Below, one piece after another: positions 43,500-51,860 of a stretch of 64,000 bases of DNA. The notes under the pieces are model-generated. The model had not been told where the DNA came from. It saw nothing but the letters and a program-made list of their open reading frames with translations, and did no database searches. How positions within the stretch are numbered: position 1 is the stretch's first letter; each line of letters opens with the position of its first letter. The translations under genes and the position numbers were made by a program. Source of the stretch: Chryseobacterium suipulveris (GTDB lineage Bacteria; Bacteroidota; Bacteroidia; Flavobacteriales; Weeksellaceae); the NCBI RefSeq assembly GCF_022811685.1, contig NZ_CP094532.1:248001-312000 (forward strand). Reading direction: 5' to 3'.

Positions 43500-45050
43500 A
43501 TGACGGTTAACAACAAGTTTATCCCATTTATATCGGTATTGATGACCATTTCGATGATCGTCTTCGTAACCTTGCAGCTGTACTGGATCAAGGAACTGTA
43601 TTCTGCGCTGAACCAGGACTTTTCGAACAGGGTGTATTCCGCGATGGAGTCGTCTACCCTGAAAATTTCACAATTGGAGGTCGATAAATATCTTAATCAA
43701 GATCACAAGAATTTTGGGAAAACGATTGTAAACAATAGCAATCAGCCAACTCAAACTTACATTCAGCAAAATACCGATTCTGCCAATAAAACGACTATTA
43801 CTTTCCAAAAAAGTATTGTCGAAAACCAAAACATCCCGATTTCCAGAAAAGGTGACAGCTTGAAATTGACCAAATTGTACACCGACGAAGGAATCCTGAA
43901 AATCAAGAAAGAAAACAGCGCAGAACCTTTGACTGCGCAGCTTAGCAAAGATATTTCTAACAACACCTACGCTTTGCGTGAATTTGCAAAACTCAGCGCG
44001 TCGAGTCTCCCGATTGAAAAAAGGGTGGATGGAAATACGATCGATTCGGTGGTTTCGCAGGAGTTGCGGCTTAATGGACTTGATACCAAATTCGGTTTCG
44101 CGGTGATGAACAATAAGAACGAGATCACCAAAGTTTCTAACGCAACCTTCAACGAGCAGAAAGAAAAAAGCAACTACACTTATCCGCTATTTACGGACAG
44201 CAAAGACAGAACGCTTTATACTTTGGCGCTGGTTTTCCCGAGAAAAGACTATTCGCTCGCGAAAAACAATTTGCCGATGCTTTTGGGAACCTTTATGTCG
44301 CTGCTCACGATTTTGGGAATCTACATTATTTCCATCAACTATATGATGCGGCAGAAAAAAATCGCGGAGATCAAGACCGACTTTATCAACAATATGTCGC
44401 ACGAATTCAAGACGCCGCTCGCAACGATCTCGGTCGCAACGGATTCCCTGAACAACGACAAAATCGCAACCAACCCCGAAAAGGTAAAATACTACTCGCA
44501 ACTCATCAAACAGGAAAACCTGCGGATGAAGAAGCAGGTGGAGAACGTACTGAACATGTCGAAACTGGAACGAAACGAGGTGAAACTGTTCCTGAAAGAA
44601 ACCGACGTGCGCTCGCTAATCAAGGAAATCACCGAATCTTTCGGACTGATTGTGGCGCAGAGAAACGGGACTTTAACCCAGGAATTTAATACCCAGAAAT
44701 ATAATTTCAAAATCGACGAGTTCCACATCTCGAATGCGTTAGTGAATCTTTTAGACAATGCCAACAAATATTCTCCCGACAAACCCGAGATCAAAGTGAG
44801 CACACGAAACGAAGGAAATTGGTACGTGATCGAAATCGCCGATAAGGGAATGGGAATGGATACTCAGAACAAAAGCAAAATCTTCGAAAAGTTTTTCCGC
44901 GAGGAAACCGGAAACATCCACAATGTAAAAGGACAGGGACTCGGTTTGTCTTACGTAAAGAAAATCATCGAGCTCCATAAAGGTCAAATCATCGTGGACT
45001 CGGCAAAAGGAAAAGGAAGTACGTTTACAATTAAACTACCGATGACGTAA
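43500..45050 (+). CDS. Sensor histidine kinase
   Basis: 516 residues. Two membrane helices (about 9-31 and 259-282) enclose a periplasmic sensor domain of about 225 residues without a recognised fold. The cytoplasmic part has the dimerisation/phosphoacceptor box NMSHEFKTPLA (His about 301) and the ATPase with N box LVNLLDNANKYS, G1 ADKGMGM and G2 GQGLGLSYV. It autophosphorylates and passes phosphate to the regulator encoded 61 bp downstream. The intergenic gap contains a heptamer repeat. The signal is unknown. Confidence 0.95.
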   Translation: MTVNNKFIPFISVLMTISMIVFVTLQLYWIKELYSALNQDFSNRVYSAMESSTLKISQLEVDKYLNQDHKNFGKTIVNNSNQPTQTYIQQNTDSANKTTITFQKSIVENQNIPISRKGDSLKLTKLYTDEGILKIKKENSAEPLTAQLSKDISNNTYALREFAKLSASSLPIEKRVDGNTIDSVVSQELRLNGLDTKFGFAVMNNKNEITKVSNATFNEQKEKSNYTYPLFTDSKDRTLYTLALVFPRKDYSLAKNNLPMLLGTFMSLLTILGIYIISINYMMRQKKIAEIKTDFINNMSHEFKTPLATISVATDSLNNDKIATNPEKVKYYSQLIKQENLRMKKQVENVLNMSKLERNEVKLFLKETDVRSLIKEITESFGLIVAQRNGTLTQEFNTQKYNFKIDEFHISNALVNLLDNANKYSPDKPEIKVSTRNEGNWYVIEIADKGMGMDTQNKSKIFEKFFREETGNIHNVKGQGLGLSYVKKIIELHKGQIIVDSAKGKGSTFTIKLPMT

Positions 45051-45067
45051 ATAATATGAAACCCGAA

Positions 45068-45094
45068 ACATCAAACTTTATACATCAAACTTTA
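45068..45094. repeat. 7-bp periodic repeat between kinase and regulator genes
   Basis: ACATCAA ACTTTAT ACATCAA ACTTTA, that is two 14-bp units made of two heptamers each, located in the 61-bp gap before the response regulator ATG. Confidence 0.7.
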
Positions 45095-45111
45095 AACAAA
45101 AACAAAAAGAT

Positions 45112-45798
45112 ATGAGCAACAGAATCCTATTAGTAGAAGATGACCAAAGTTTTGGCGCGGTACTGAAAGATTACCTCACCATCAACAACTTTGAGGTAAC
45201 CCTCGCTACAGACGGCGAACAGGGTTTGAAAGAATTCACCGAAAACGAATTCGACATTTGTATTTTCGATGTGATGATGCCGAAAAAAGACGGCTTTACT
45301 CTTGCCGAAGACGTCAAGAGAATTGATAAGAATACCCCAATCATTTTCCTCACTGCAAGAAATATGCGTGAAGATATCCTGAAAGGTTACCAGATCGGAG
45401 CGGATGACTATATCACAAAACCTTTCGATACGGAGCTTTTGCTTTACAAAATCAAGGCAATCCTCCAGAGAAGCGCTGTGATGGAAGACGAGGAGCAGGA
45501 GCAGTTCAAGATCAGCAATATCTTTTTCGACTCGATGCTTCGCCATCTGAAAGTAGGCGACAACGAGTACAAGCTTTCACCGAAAGAAAACGAGCTTTTA
45601 AAGTTGCTTTGCCTGCACAGAAACGATTTTATGCCGAGAGATTTGGCATTGAGAAAAATCTGGAAAAAGGAAAACTACTTCACCGCAAGAAGTATGGATG
45701 TGTACATCGCGAAACTCAGAAAATTACTGAAAGACGACGATGGACTGGAAATCATCAACGTGCACGGAGAAGGATTCCGCTTGCTGGTGAAGAATTAA
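45112..45798 (+). CDS. OmpR/PhoB-type response regulator
   Basis: 228 residues. Receiver domain (1-120) with acidic pocket E9-D10-D11, phosphoacceptor D53 (CIFDVMMP), T81 region (FLTARN) and K103 (ITKPFD). C-terminal winged helix (about 132-226; LSPKENELLKLLCLHRNDFMP, then RSMDVYIAKLRKLL). It is the partner of the upstream kinase and is followed by a strong terminator. Confidence 0.95.
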   Translation: MSNRILLVEDDQSFGAVLKDYLTINNFEVTLATDGEQGLKEFTENEFDICIFDVMMPKKDGFTLAEDVKRIDKNTPIIFLTARNMREDILKGYQIGADDYITKPFDTELLLYKIKAILQRSAVMEDEEQEQFKISNIFFDSMLRHLKVGDNEYKLSPKENELLKLLCLHRNDFMPRDLALRKIWKKENYFTARSMDVYIAKLRKLLKDDDGLEIINVHGEGFRLLVKN

Positions 45799-45820
45799 TT
45801 TCAGGACTGGTTACATACAG

Positions 45821-45849
45821 AAATTCCCCGCTTTTGGCGGGGAATTTTT
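45821..45849 (+). terminator. Terminator of the two-component operon
   Basis: AAATTCCCCGC (45821-45831) and GCGGGGAATTT (45837-45847) are exact complements around a 5-nt loop, followed by T residues. Confidence 0.92.
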
Positions 45850-45893
45850 CATCATCAAGTGTGTTATTTAACCAAATTAAATTATGAAACAAA

Positions 45894-46157
45894 TTACTTG
45901 TTTTCCTTAAACCTTTTATCAGGACTTCCGTCTTTTTTCAGATGTTGGTTTGCTTTGTATCTTTTGTCGGGCGTTCCGTCTTTTTTCAGTACAACGCCTG
46001 GTTTTGCAACTGTTGCAGGTGCAGCTTTCGTTTCTTTTTTCACTTCAACTTTCGCTGCTTTTACGGGAGCTGCTTGTTTCGCTGCAGCTGGAGCTTGTTG
46101 TGCGCTTGCCAATCCAAGTCCGATTACGAGGGAAAGTGCTGTCAATAATTTTTTCAT
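45894..46157 (-). CDS. Small secreted Lys/Ala-rich protein with two KKDGxPDKR repeats
   Basis: 87 residues from ATG 46157; a longer start at 46220 is unlikely. A clear signal peptide (LLTALSLVIGLGLASAQ) is followed by an Ala/Lys/Val-rich stretch (about 20-58) and two copies of the motif LKKDGTPDKRYK / LKKDGSPDKRFK separated by a few residues. The repeats resemble short motifs seen in exported flavobacterial proteins, presumably in the periplasm. It is very basic. Function unknown; binding of anionic surfaces is a guess. Confidence 0.75.
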   Translation of the reverse strand: MKKLLTALSLVIGLGLASAQQAPAAAKQAAPVKAAKVEVKKETKAAPATVAKPGVVLKKDGTPDKRYKANQHLKKDGSPDKRFKENK

Positions 46158-46536
46158 TTCTCTATGATTTTTAATTGGTTGTAAAAATTTCAGTACGTTT
46201 TTTAATGTAAAATCATTCAATCAACTCATAAAACAAAGGTTCAGAAATTCCTGAACCCTTTATCTAATGGAACAAGATTAAAAATATTTGATAATTTTCT
46301 ATAATTTAACTCAAAAAGTTATCTTTATAAACAAATAGCAAAGAAAAAGAATAAATAAAATTAATTGGCATAGCTTTCAATTATTTTTTTTGAATTATTG
46401 ATAGCAGTCAAAAAAATCATTATGTGCTTTTATATCTTTTTTTAAACTACCTTATATTATGTATTAATAATTTCTTGCAGAAATTAAATTGAAAATCACT
46501 ATATAAAGTTGTTTTGGGAATATTTCCGACGAAGGA
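46158..46536. other. AT-rich intergenic region
   Basis: No gene seen. A 10-bp hairpin (AAAGGTTCAG 46235-46244 with CTGAACCCTT 46251-46260, one mismatch) lacks a T run and may be a weak terminator or part of the leader of the small secreted-protein gene. The rest is nearly pure A/T. Confidence 0.4.
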
Positions 46537-47328
46537 TTATTGAGTTTTACTTAATTCAAATAAGTAGGAATTTATACCAATGCCAAACGTAAGTCTCTCA
46601 TTTTCTGAGAAATATTCTTGCGAAATAATTGTCTTAACCGAAAATCCTACTTCTTTAAATCTTTCAACAATGTCAATTCCATAATATCTAACATGATCCC
46701 ATTGTCCAAAGTATAGCTTTCTTAATTTTGGAGATGTAATTGAATAATCTTCAAATGTAAGTTGATCATGCAGAATTGGCACAGAAACGATTGCCTTTCC
46801 TTCATTTTTTAAGAGAGAAAATAGGTTTCGGATTGCCTTCTTATCATCAATAATGTGTTCTAAAACATGATTACATAAAATAAAGTCATATTCATTCTTT
46901 GGTAAATGATTATCCAACAAGTCAAAATTTCTTGTAAGATTCAAATAATCATATCCTGGTTCAAATTTGTCTACAGGATAATAATCAATGTGTACATGTT
47001 TTCTAAAATTTTGATAAAAACAATATTCTGGTGAAATATGCAAGAGTTTTATTTTTTTTGTACCTATGAGAAGATTTGTTTGATTTTTGATATAATGCCA
47101 AATAAACCGATGTCTTTCACGCGCTCCTAAATCAGGAGATATCGTTAAATTTTTATATTGAATAAATGTTCTATAATATTTTTCGTTAACTGGGCAATAA
47201 AAACTTTTTTTTACTCTTAATTTGAGAATGCTTTGGAAATAGTATAACAATTTCCATTTTATCTCTCTTAAAAAAATTCTAAATTTTGTTGGTGTATATT
47301 TTTTTGCAATTAAGGTAAAACTGTTCAT
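46537..47328 (-). CDS. Class I SAM-dependent methyltransferase
   Basis: 263 residues. A basic, hydrophobic N-terminus (about 1-45) resembles a membrane-associating helix. The methyltransferase core starts near residue 90 (LLHISPEYCFYQNF, motif I in the degenerate form common to Methyltransf_11-like sugar and lipid enzymes), with EYDFILCNHVLEHIIDD and a loop ..GKAIVSVPILHDQLTFEDY... Substrate unknown. It overlaps the preceding DNRLRE gene by one base. Codon use is more AT-rich than in neighbours, so the pair may be acquired. Confidence 0.8.
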   Translation of the reverse strand: MNSFTLIAKKYTPTKFRIFLREIKWKLLYYFQSILKLRVKKSFYCPVNEKYYRTFIQYKNLTISPDLGARERHRFIWHYIKNQTNLLIGTKKIKLLHISPEYCFYQNFRKHVHIDYYPVDKFEPGYDYLNLTRNFDLLDNHLPKNEYDFILCNHVLEHIIDDKKAIRNLFSLLKNEGKAIVSVPILHDQLTFEDYSITSPKLRKLYFGQWDHVRYYGIDIVERFKEVGFSVKTIISQEYFSENERLTFGIGINSYLFELSKTQ

Positions 47329-48203
47329 TATCTTTTGATAATTTTCTTGATAATTATTTGATTACTATTAGATGGCTTTAAGTATAAGAAATATGCACCT
47401 GATCGAAGTTGCGAAACGTCTATCATTTGCTTGGTAGCTTTTATTTCAAAGTTTTGCACAACGATATTGTTTACGGAAATAATTGAAGCATGTGTGTTTA
47501 TCAAATTTTCGTCTACCCTTATATTTAACTTGTCATCTATTAATGAGCCTATTTCTATAATTTCTTTTCCTAAACCATCTTCTGGACCATAATTTGAGTA
47601 GCAAACAGAAAGTCTTGGATGTAAATTAGTATTAACATTTGTGCTGGAAGCAAAAATAAGCCCTCTGTAGTAATTAGGGTTTTTCATTCGAAGTTGGAAA
47701 CCATTTGCTGACAATAGCGGAGTCACATCAATGTTTGTATAATTTTGTGTGTTCGAAGTAGGCGCTGGTAGTTCAATTTCTCCAATACTAGTTACAGTCG
47801 GCTTCGTATTCCATGTGACAGTGTTGGCATCCCAAGGTGAAGTTATCTTACTGATGACAAAACCGTTATCCGTCCCATAATGTGTATCGAAGCTTTCATA
47901 AGGATCTGTTGGATTATAGAATAAGGATAATTTTGCAGAGGAAATTGGCCCCAAGTTTGGAACATTAAATTTAATTAGAACATATTTACTTGCGGGGTTA
48001 TAGCCATCCGTCCAGCTATAAATAGTATTACTGACCGAATAATTAAAATTGTTATTTGGTCTTGAATCTAAAACTTGTGTATCCTCTGTTGAAGCGGACC
48101 CTGAGATTACCACAGAGGTTAAACAAATCGGAGCTCGTGAAATTTGTGCGTTGAAGAAATTTGTAAACATAACTACAAATAAGAAAAGAATTGTTTTTTT
48201 CAT
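47328..48203 (-). CDS. Secreted DNRLRE-domain protein with type IX sorting-like tail
   Basis: 291 residues. An N-terminal signal peptide (ILFLFVVMFTNFFNAQ) precedes a DNRLRE-type beta-sandwich (about 35-200; ..KYVLIKFNVPNLGPISSAKLSLF.., ..NTVTWNTKPT.., ..GLIFASSTN..), a fold also found in carbohydrate-binding and cell-surface proteins. The last about 75 residues (..VNNIVVQNFEIK.., LRSGAYFLYLK, IIIKKIIKR) look like the Por secretion C-terminal sorting domain of the type IX system. Expected outside the cell or on its surface. It may be expressed with the methyltransferase gene downstream. Confidence 0.82.
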   Translation of the reverse strand: MKKTILFLFVVMFTNFFNAQISRAPICLTSVVISGSASTEDTQVLDSRPNNNFNYSVSNTIYSWTDGYNPASKYVLIKFNVPNLGPISSAKLSLFYNPTDPYESFDTHYGTDNGFVISKITSPWDANTVTWNTKPTVTSIGEIELPAPTSNTQNYTNIDVTPLLSANGFQLRMKNPNYYRGLIFASSTNVNTNLHPRLSVCYSNYGPEDGLGKEIIEIGSLIDDKLNIRVDENLINTHASIISVNNIVVQNFEIKATKQMIDVSQLRSGAYFLYLKPSNSNQIIIKKIIKR

Positions 48204-48227
48204 GACAATACGATTTTAAGTTGAATC

Positions 48228-48235
48228 CAAAGATA
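48228..48235 (-). promoter_or_regulatory. -7-like box upstream of the DNRLRE gene
   Basis: Minus-strand TATCTTTG, 25 nt before the start codon at 48203. No TTG is found at the usual distance. Confidence 0.45.
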
Positions 48236-48332
48236 GTCTTTTTTTGGAACATATTTCAGTTACCAAAAAAAGATTAAAAAAATAATCGAGTTCAATAGTC
48301 AATCAGTTTTCTTAAATTTGCCACTTTAATCA

Positions 48333-48357
48333 CGGTTTCGGAAATGTTCCAAAACCG
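48333..48357 (+). promoter_or_regulatory. Hairpin in the mfd leader
   Basis: CGGTTTCGGAA and TTCCAAAACCG pair around a 3-nt loop with one mismatch, followed by CTTTTGTCGTTTT. It lies between a -7-like box (TAAATTTG, 48313-48320) and the ATG at 48381. It may slow or attenuate transcription into mfd, or stabilise the mRNA 5' end. Confidence 0.4.
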
Positions 48358-48380
48358 CTTTTGTCGTTTTACACTATTTC

Positions 48381-51300
48381 ATGCAGTTAAAAAAAATCAA
48401 CGAAAACTTCTTACCAGAAATTCTTAAGAATGAATTCGGTAAGGAAATTTTCAGCCAGATCAATCAAGCTCAACATCTTTCGGTTCAGGGTTTTGCGGGA
48501 TCGTCGCCATCGGTTTTTGCGGCGGAACTTTTCGTGGTGAGGAAGAATTCCGTTTTATTTCTTACCGATGATAAAGAGGATGCGCTCTACATCATCGCCG
48601 AACTCGAAGATTTGCTGGGTAAGGAAAATGTGCTGTATTTTCCTCCGAGTCATTTGGAACCTTATCAAATCGAGAAAACCCAAAACGCAAACCTCGTTTT
48701 GCGGACGGAAGTTTTAAACAATATCCACAATGACAAAAAACCGCAGGTGATGGTCGCTGCGTTTTCTTCACTCGCTGAAAAAGTGATGAAGAAAGAAGAT
48801 TTCAAAGCGATTTCGCACACGATAAAAGTTGGCGATTCTTTGGATTTCGACTTTACCGAAGAATTGCTCAACCATTTCAATTTTACTTTGACGGATTTCG
48901 TTTCCGAACCTGGCGAGTTCTCTGTGAGAGGAGGGATTGTGGATGTTTTTTCGTATTCCAATGAGGAACCATACCGAATTACTTTTTTCGGCAATGAAGT
49001 CGAAAGTATCAAGACTTTCGATATTGAAACCCAGCTTTCAAAAGAGAAAATTAAAGAGTTTCAATTAGTTTCGAATATGAATTTTTCGGTTTCGGGAACG
49101 AAGGTTTCACTTTTTGAACTCGCGCCGAAAAACCTTACCGTCATTACCAAAAATGCGGGAATCGGCTTTAACATCATTCAAAATTTCTATGAGAAAGCGG
49201 AAGGAAAGTTTGAAACTTTAAGCAAGGAAATCAAGCACCAAAAACCCGCCGAGCTATTTGTTTCTGAAGAGCATTTCATTAATGATATCAAAAAATTTAG
49301 CTGGATCGACTTTTCGCAACATCAGACAAAGGAACTTGAGAAATCGCCGATCGTACTCCTAAAACAAACTCCGCAACCAACTTTCCATAAGAATTTCGAA
49401 CTATTAATTGAAGACCTTAAAGAAAAAAAAGATAATGGATTTGGAATTTGGATTTCATTTTCGGGTGAAAAACAAGAGGATCGTCTGCGTTCAATTTTGC
49501 ACGAGGTTGACCCCCTCTCCTTTGGAGAGGGACGGGGAGAGGATTTTAAATCCTTTAAATCCGAACTTCACGAAGGTTTTGTGGATTTGGAACATAAAAT
49601 TTCGGTGTACACGGATCATCAGATTTTTGACCGATACCAAAGGTTTAAGGCCAAAAACGCTTTTGCAAAATCGGAACAACTTACACTGAAAGATCTGATG
49701 CAGATGAAAGTCGGCGACTACATCACGCACATCGACCACGGAATCGGGAAGTTTATGGGTTTGGTGAAAGTGAACAACAACGGGAAAATTCAGGAATGCT
49801 TCAAGCTCGTCTATAAAAACGGCGATTTGTTGTATGTCTCGATTCACTCGCTCCACAAAATCTCGAAATACAACGGTCCCGACGGAAAGGAAATCGTGCT
49901 TTCCAAACTCGGTTCTCCCGCTTGGAAATCTCTAAAACAAAAGACGAAAGCCAAGGTAAAGCAGATCGCGTTTGACCTGATCAAGCTTTATGCGAAAAGA
50001 AAAGCCACCAAAGGTTTTGCCTTCGCTCCAGATTCTTATCTACAAAACGAACTTGAGGCGAGTTTCATTTACGAAGACACTCCCGATCAGGAAAAAGCGA
50101 CTGTGGATGTGAAAAAAGATATGGAAAACGACACGGTGATGGATCGGCTGATTTGTGGCGACGTAGGTTTCGGGAAAACGGAAGTCGCGATTCGTGCGGC
50201 GTTCAAGGCGGCAACCGACGGAAAACAGGTTGCGGTTTTGGTTCCCACGACGATTCTTGCGTTTCAGCATTACCGAAGTTTTAAGGAAAGATTGAAAGAT
50301 TTCCCGGTGAACATTTCGTATATGAACCGCTTCCGGACTGCAAAGCAGAAATCCGAAACTTTGGAAGGGCTGAAAAACGGCAAGATCGACATCGTCATCG
50401 GAACACATCAACTGGTTGGAAGCAGTGTGAAATTCAAGGATTTGGGACTTTTAATTATTGATGAAGAACACAAATTCGGCGTATCGGTAAAAGACAAACT
50501 GAAAACTCTGAAATCAAATATCGACACGTTGACTTTAACGGCGACTCCGATTCCGAGGACGCTCCAGTTTTCGCTGATGGCGGCAAGAGATTTATCGGTG
50601 ATCAAAACGCCACCTCCGAACAGGCAACCTGTTGATACGCAGTTGATTGGCTTTAGTGAAGAAATTCTGAGGGATGCAATTTCCTATGAAATCCAGCGTG
50701 ATGGACAGGTTTATTTCATCAACAACAGAATTGAAAACCTGAAGGATATTGCGGGAATGATTCAGCGGCTGGTTCCCGACGCAAAAGTCATCACGGGACA
50801 CGGACAAATGGAAGGAAAGCAGCTGGAGCAGAACGTTCTCGATTTTATGGAAGGGAAATATGATGTGCTTGTTTCTACCACGATTGTTGAAAGTGGAGTG
50901 GATGTTCCCAATGCAAACACGATTTTCATCAATGATGCGCAGAAGTTTGGAATGGCCGATCTGCACCAAATGCGCGGAAGAGTTGGTCGGAGCAACAGAA
51001 AGGCGTTCTGCTATTTGATTACACCTCCGTTCGATATGATGACTTCTGATGCGAGAAAACGTTTGGAAGCGATCGAACAATTTTCAGATTTGGGAAGCGG
51101 TTTCCAGATTGCGATGAAGGATTTGGAAATTCGCGGTGCAGGAGATTTGCTCGGCGGTGAACAAAGCGGTTTCATCAACGAGATGGGATTCGACACGTAC
51201 CAGAAAATTATGCAGGAGGCACTGGAAGAACTACAAAACGATGAGGAGTTCGATAATCTTTTCGAAAACGAAGAAGACCGTAAGAAACTTTTCAAATCCA

Positions 51301-51764
51301 CAAAGGAAGTCAATATCGATACCGATTTGGAGCTGATGTTGCCCGATTCCTATGTTTCGAGTATTGAGGAACGGCTTTCGCTTTACCAGAAATTGGCGGA
51401 AATTCAAGACAGGAATGAACTTCAAATTTTCGAAAATGAATTGAAAGATCGTTTTGGGAATTTGCCCAAAGAAGCAAAAAATCTTTTGAAATCAGTCGAG
51501 TTGAAATGGATGGGCGCGGAAATCGGCTTCGAGAAAATTGTGGTAAAGAACGGAGTTTTTCTGGGATATTTTCCTGGCAATCCGCAGGATAAGTTTTACC
51601 AAAGCGATAAGTTCAGGCACATCATTTCGTATTTAGGGAAGAATCCGACCGAGGCAACATTGAAGGAAAAACAGTCCAAAGAAGGGAATCAGCTGATGAT
51701 GCGGAAGGAGCATGTGACCAATGTGGATGAGGTAAATACCGTGTTGGAAAGGATTTTAAACTGA
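48381..51764 (+). CDS. mfd: Transcription-repair coupling factor Mfd
   Basis: 1127 residues. It removes stalled RNA polymerase at DNA lesions and recruits UvrA. Order of parts: UvrB-homology region (about 1-330), RNA polymerase interaction domain (..QMKVGDYITHIDHGIGKFMGL.., about 445-520), translocase with Walker A GDVGFGKTEVA (about 590-600), DEEH box, TATPIPRTL, the RG/QxxR motifs (GRVGRSNRKAF) and the C-terminal TRCF domain. Around residues 376-386 (DPLSFGEGRGE) a palindromic repeat element is inserted in frame. The frame is not disturbed, and the insertion lies in a variable linker. Confidence 0.95.
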   Translation: MQLKKINENFLPEILKNEFGKEIFSQINQAQHLSVQGFAGSSPSVFAAELFVVRKNSVLFLTDDKEDALYIIAELEDLLGKENVLYFPPSHLEPYQIEKTQNANLVLRTEVLNNIHNDKKPQVMVAAFSSLAEKVMKKEDFKAISHTIKVGDSLDFDFTEELLNHFNFTLTDFVSEPGEFSVRGGIVDVFSYSNEEPYRITFFGNEVESIKTFDIETQLSKEKIKEFQLVSNMNFSVSGTKVSLFELAPKNLTVITKNAGIGFNIIQNFYEKAEGKFETLSKEIKHQKPAELFVSEEHFINDIKKFSWIDFSQHQTKELEKSPIVLLKQTPQPTFHKNFELLIEDLKEKKDNGFGIWISFSGEKQEDRLRSILHEVDPLSFGEGRGEDFKSFKSELHEGFVDLEHKISVYTDHQIFDRYQRFKAKNAFAKSEQLTLKDLMQMKVGDYITHIDHGIGKFMGLVKVNNNGKIQECFKLVYKNGDLLYVSIHSLHKISKYNGPDGKEIVLSKLGSPAWKSLKQKTKAKVKQIAFDLIKLYAKRKATKGFAFAPDSYLQNELEASFIYEDTPDQEKATVDVKKDMENDTVMDRLICGDVGFGKTEVAIRAAFKAATDGKQVAVLVPTTILAFQHYRSFKERLKDFPVNISYMNRFRTAKQKSETLEGLKNGKIDIVIGTHQLVGSSVKFKDLGLLIIDEEHKFGVSVKDKLKTLKSNIDTLTLTATPIPRTLQFSLMAARDLSVIKTPPPNRQPVDTQLIGFSEEILRDAISYEIQRDGQVYFINNRIENLKDIAGMIQRLVPDAKVITGHGQMEGKQLEQNVLDFMEGKYDVLVSTTIVESGVDVPNANTIFINDAQKFGMADLHQMRGRVGRSNRKAFCYLITPPFDMMTSDARKRLEAIEQFSDLGSGFQIAMKDLEIRGAGDLLGGEQSGFINEMGFDTYQKIMQEALEELQNDEEFDNLFENEEDRKKLFKSTKEVNIDTDLELMLPDSYVSSIEERLSLYQKLAEIQDRNELQIFENELKDRFGNLPKEAKNLLKSVELKWMGAEIGFEKIVVKNGVFLGYFPGNPQDKFYQSDKFRHIISYLGKNPTEATLKEKQSKEGNQLMMRKEHVTNVDEVNTVLERILN
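49511..49544 (+). repeat. Palindromic repeat inserted in frame in mfd
   Basis: CCCTCTCC (49513-49520), TTT, GGAGAGGG (49524-49531), then ACGGGGAGAGG. The element encodes DPLSFGEGRGE in Mfd. Repeats of this form are usually intergenic in flavobacteria, so an in-gene copy is notable. Confidence 0.7.
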
Positions 51765-51786
51765 TTCTTTAAGGATGATTTTTAAA

Positions 51787-51825
51787 ACTTGCTAAGTGGA
51801 AACTTGCTAAGTGGCAAGTTGCTAA
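51787..51825. repeat. 15-bp direct repeats upstream of the ATPase gene
   Basis: ACTTGCTAAGTGGA (51787-51800) and ACTTGCTAAGTGG (51802-51814) are followed by a diverged third copy AAGTTGCTAA (51816-51825). A -7-like box, TATCTTTG, lies at 51840-51847. Confidence 0.7.
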
Positions 51826-51860
51826 TCAGAAAGTTTTATTATCTTTGAAAAAAAATTCTG

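Noticed and set aside
46235..46260. Terminator hairpin downstream of the methyltransferase gene
   Set aside because: It is about 280 bp from the gene end and has no T run on the minus strand.
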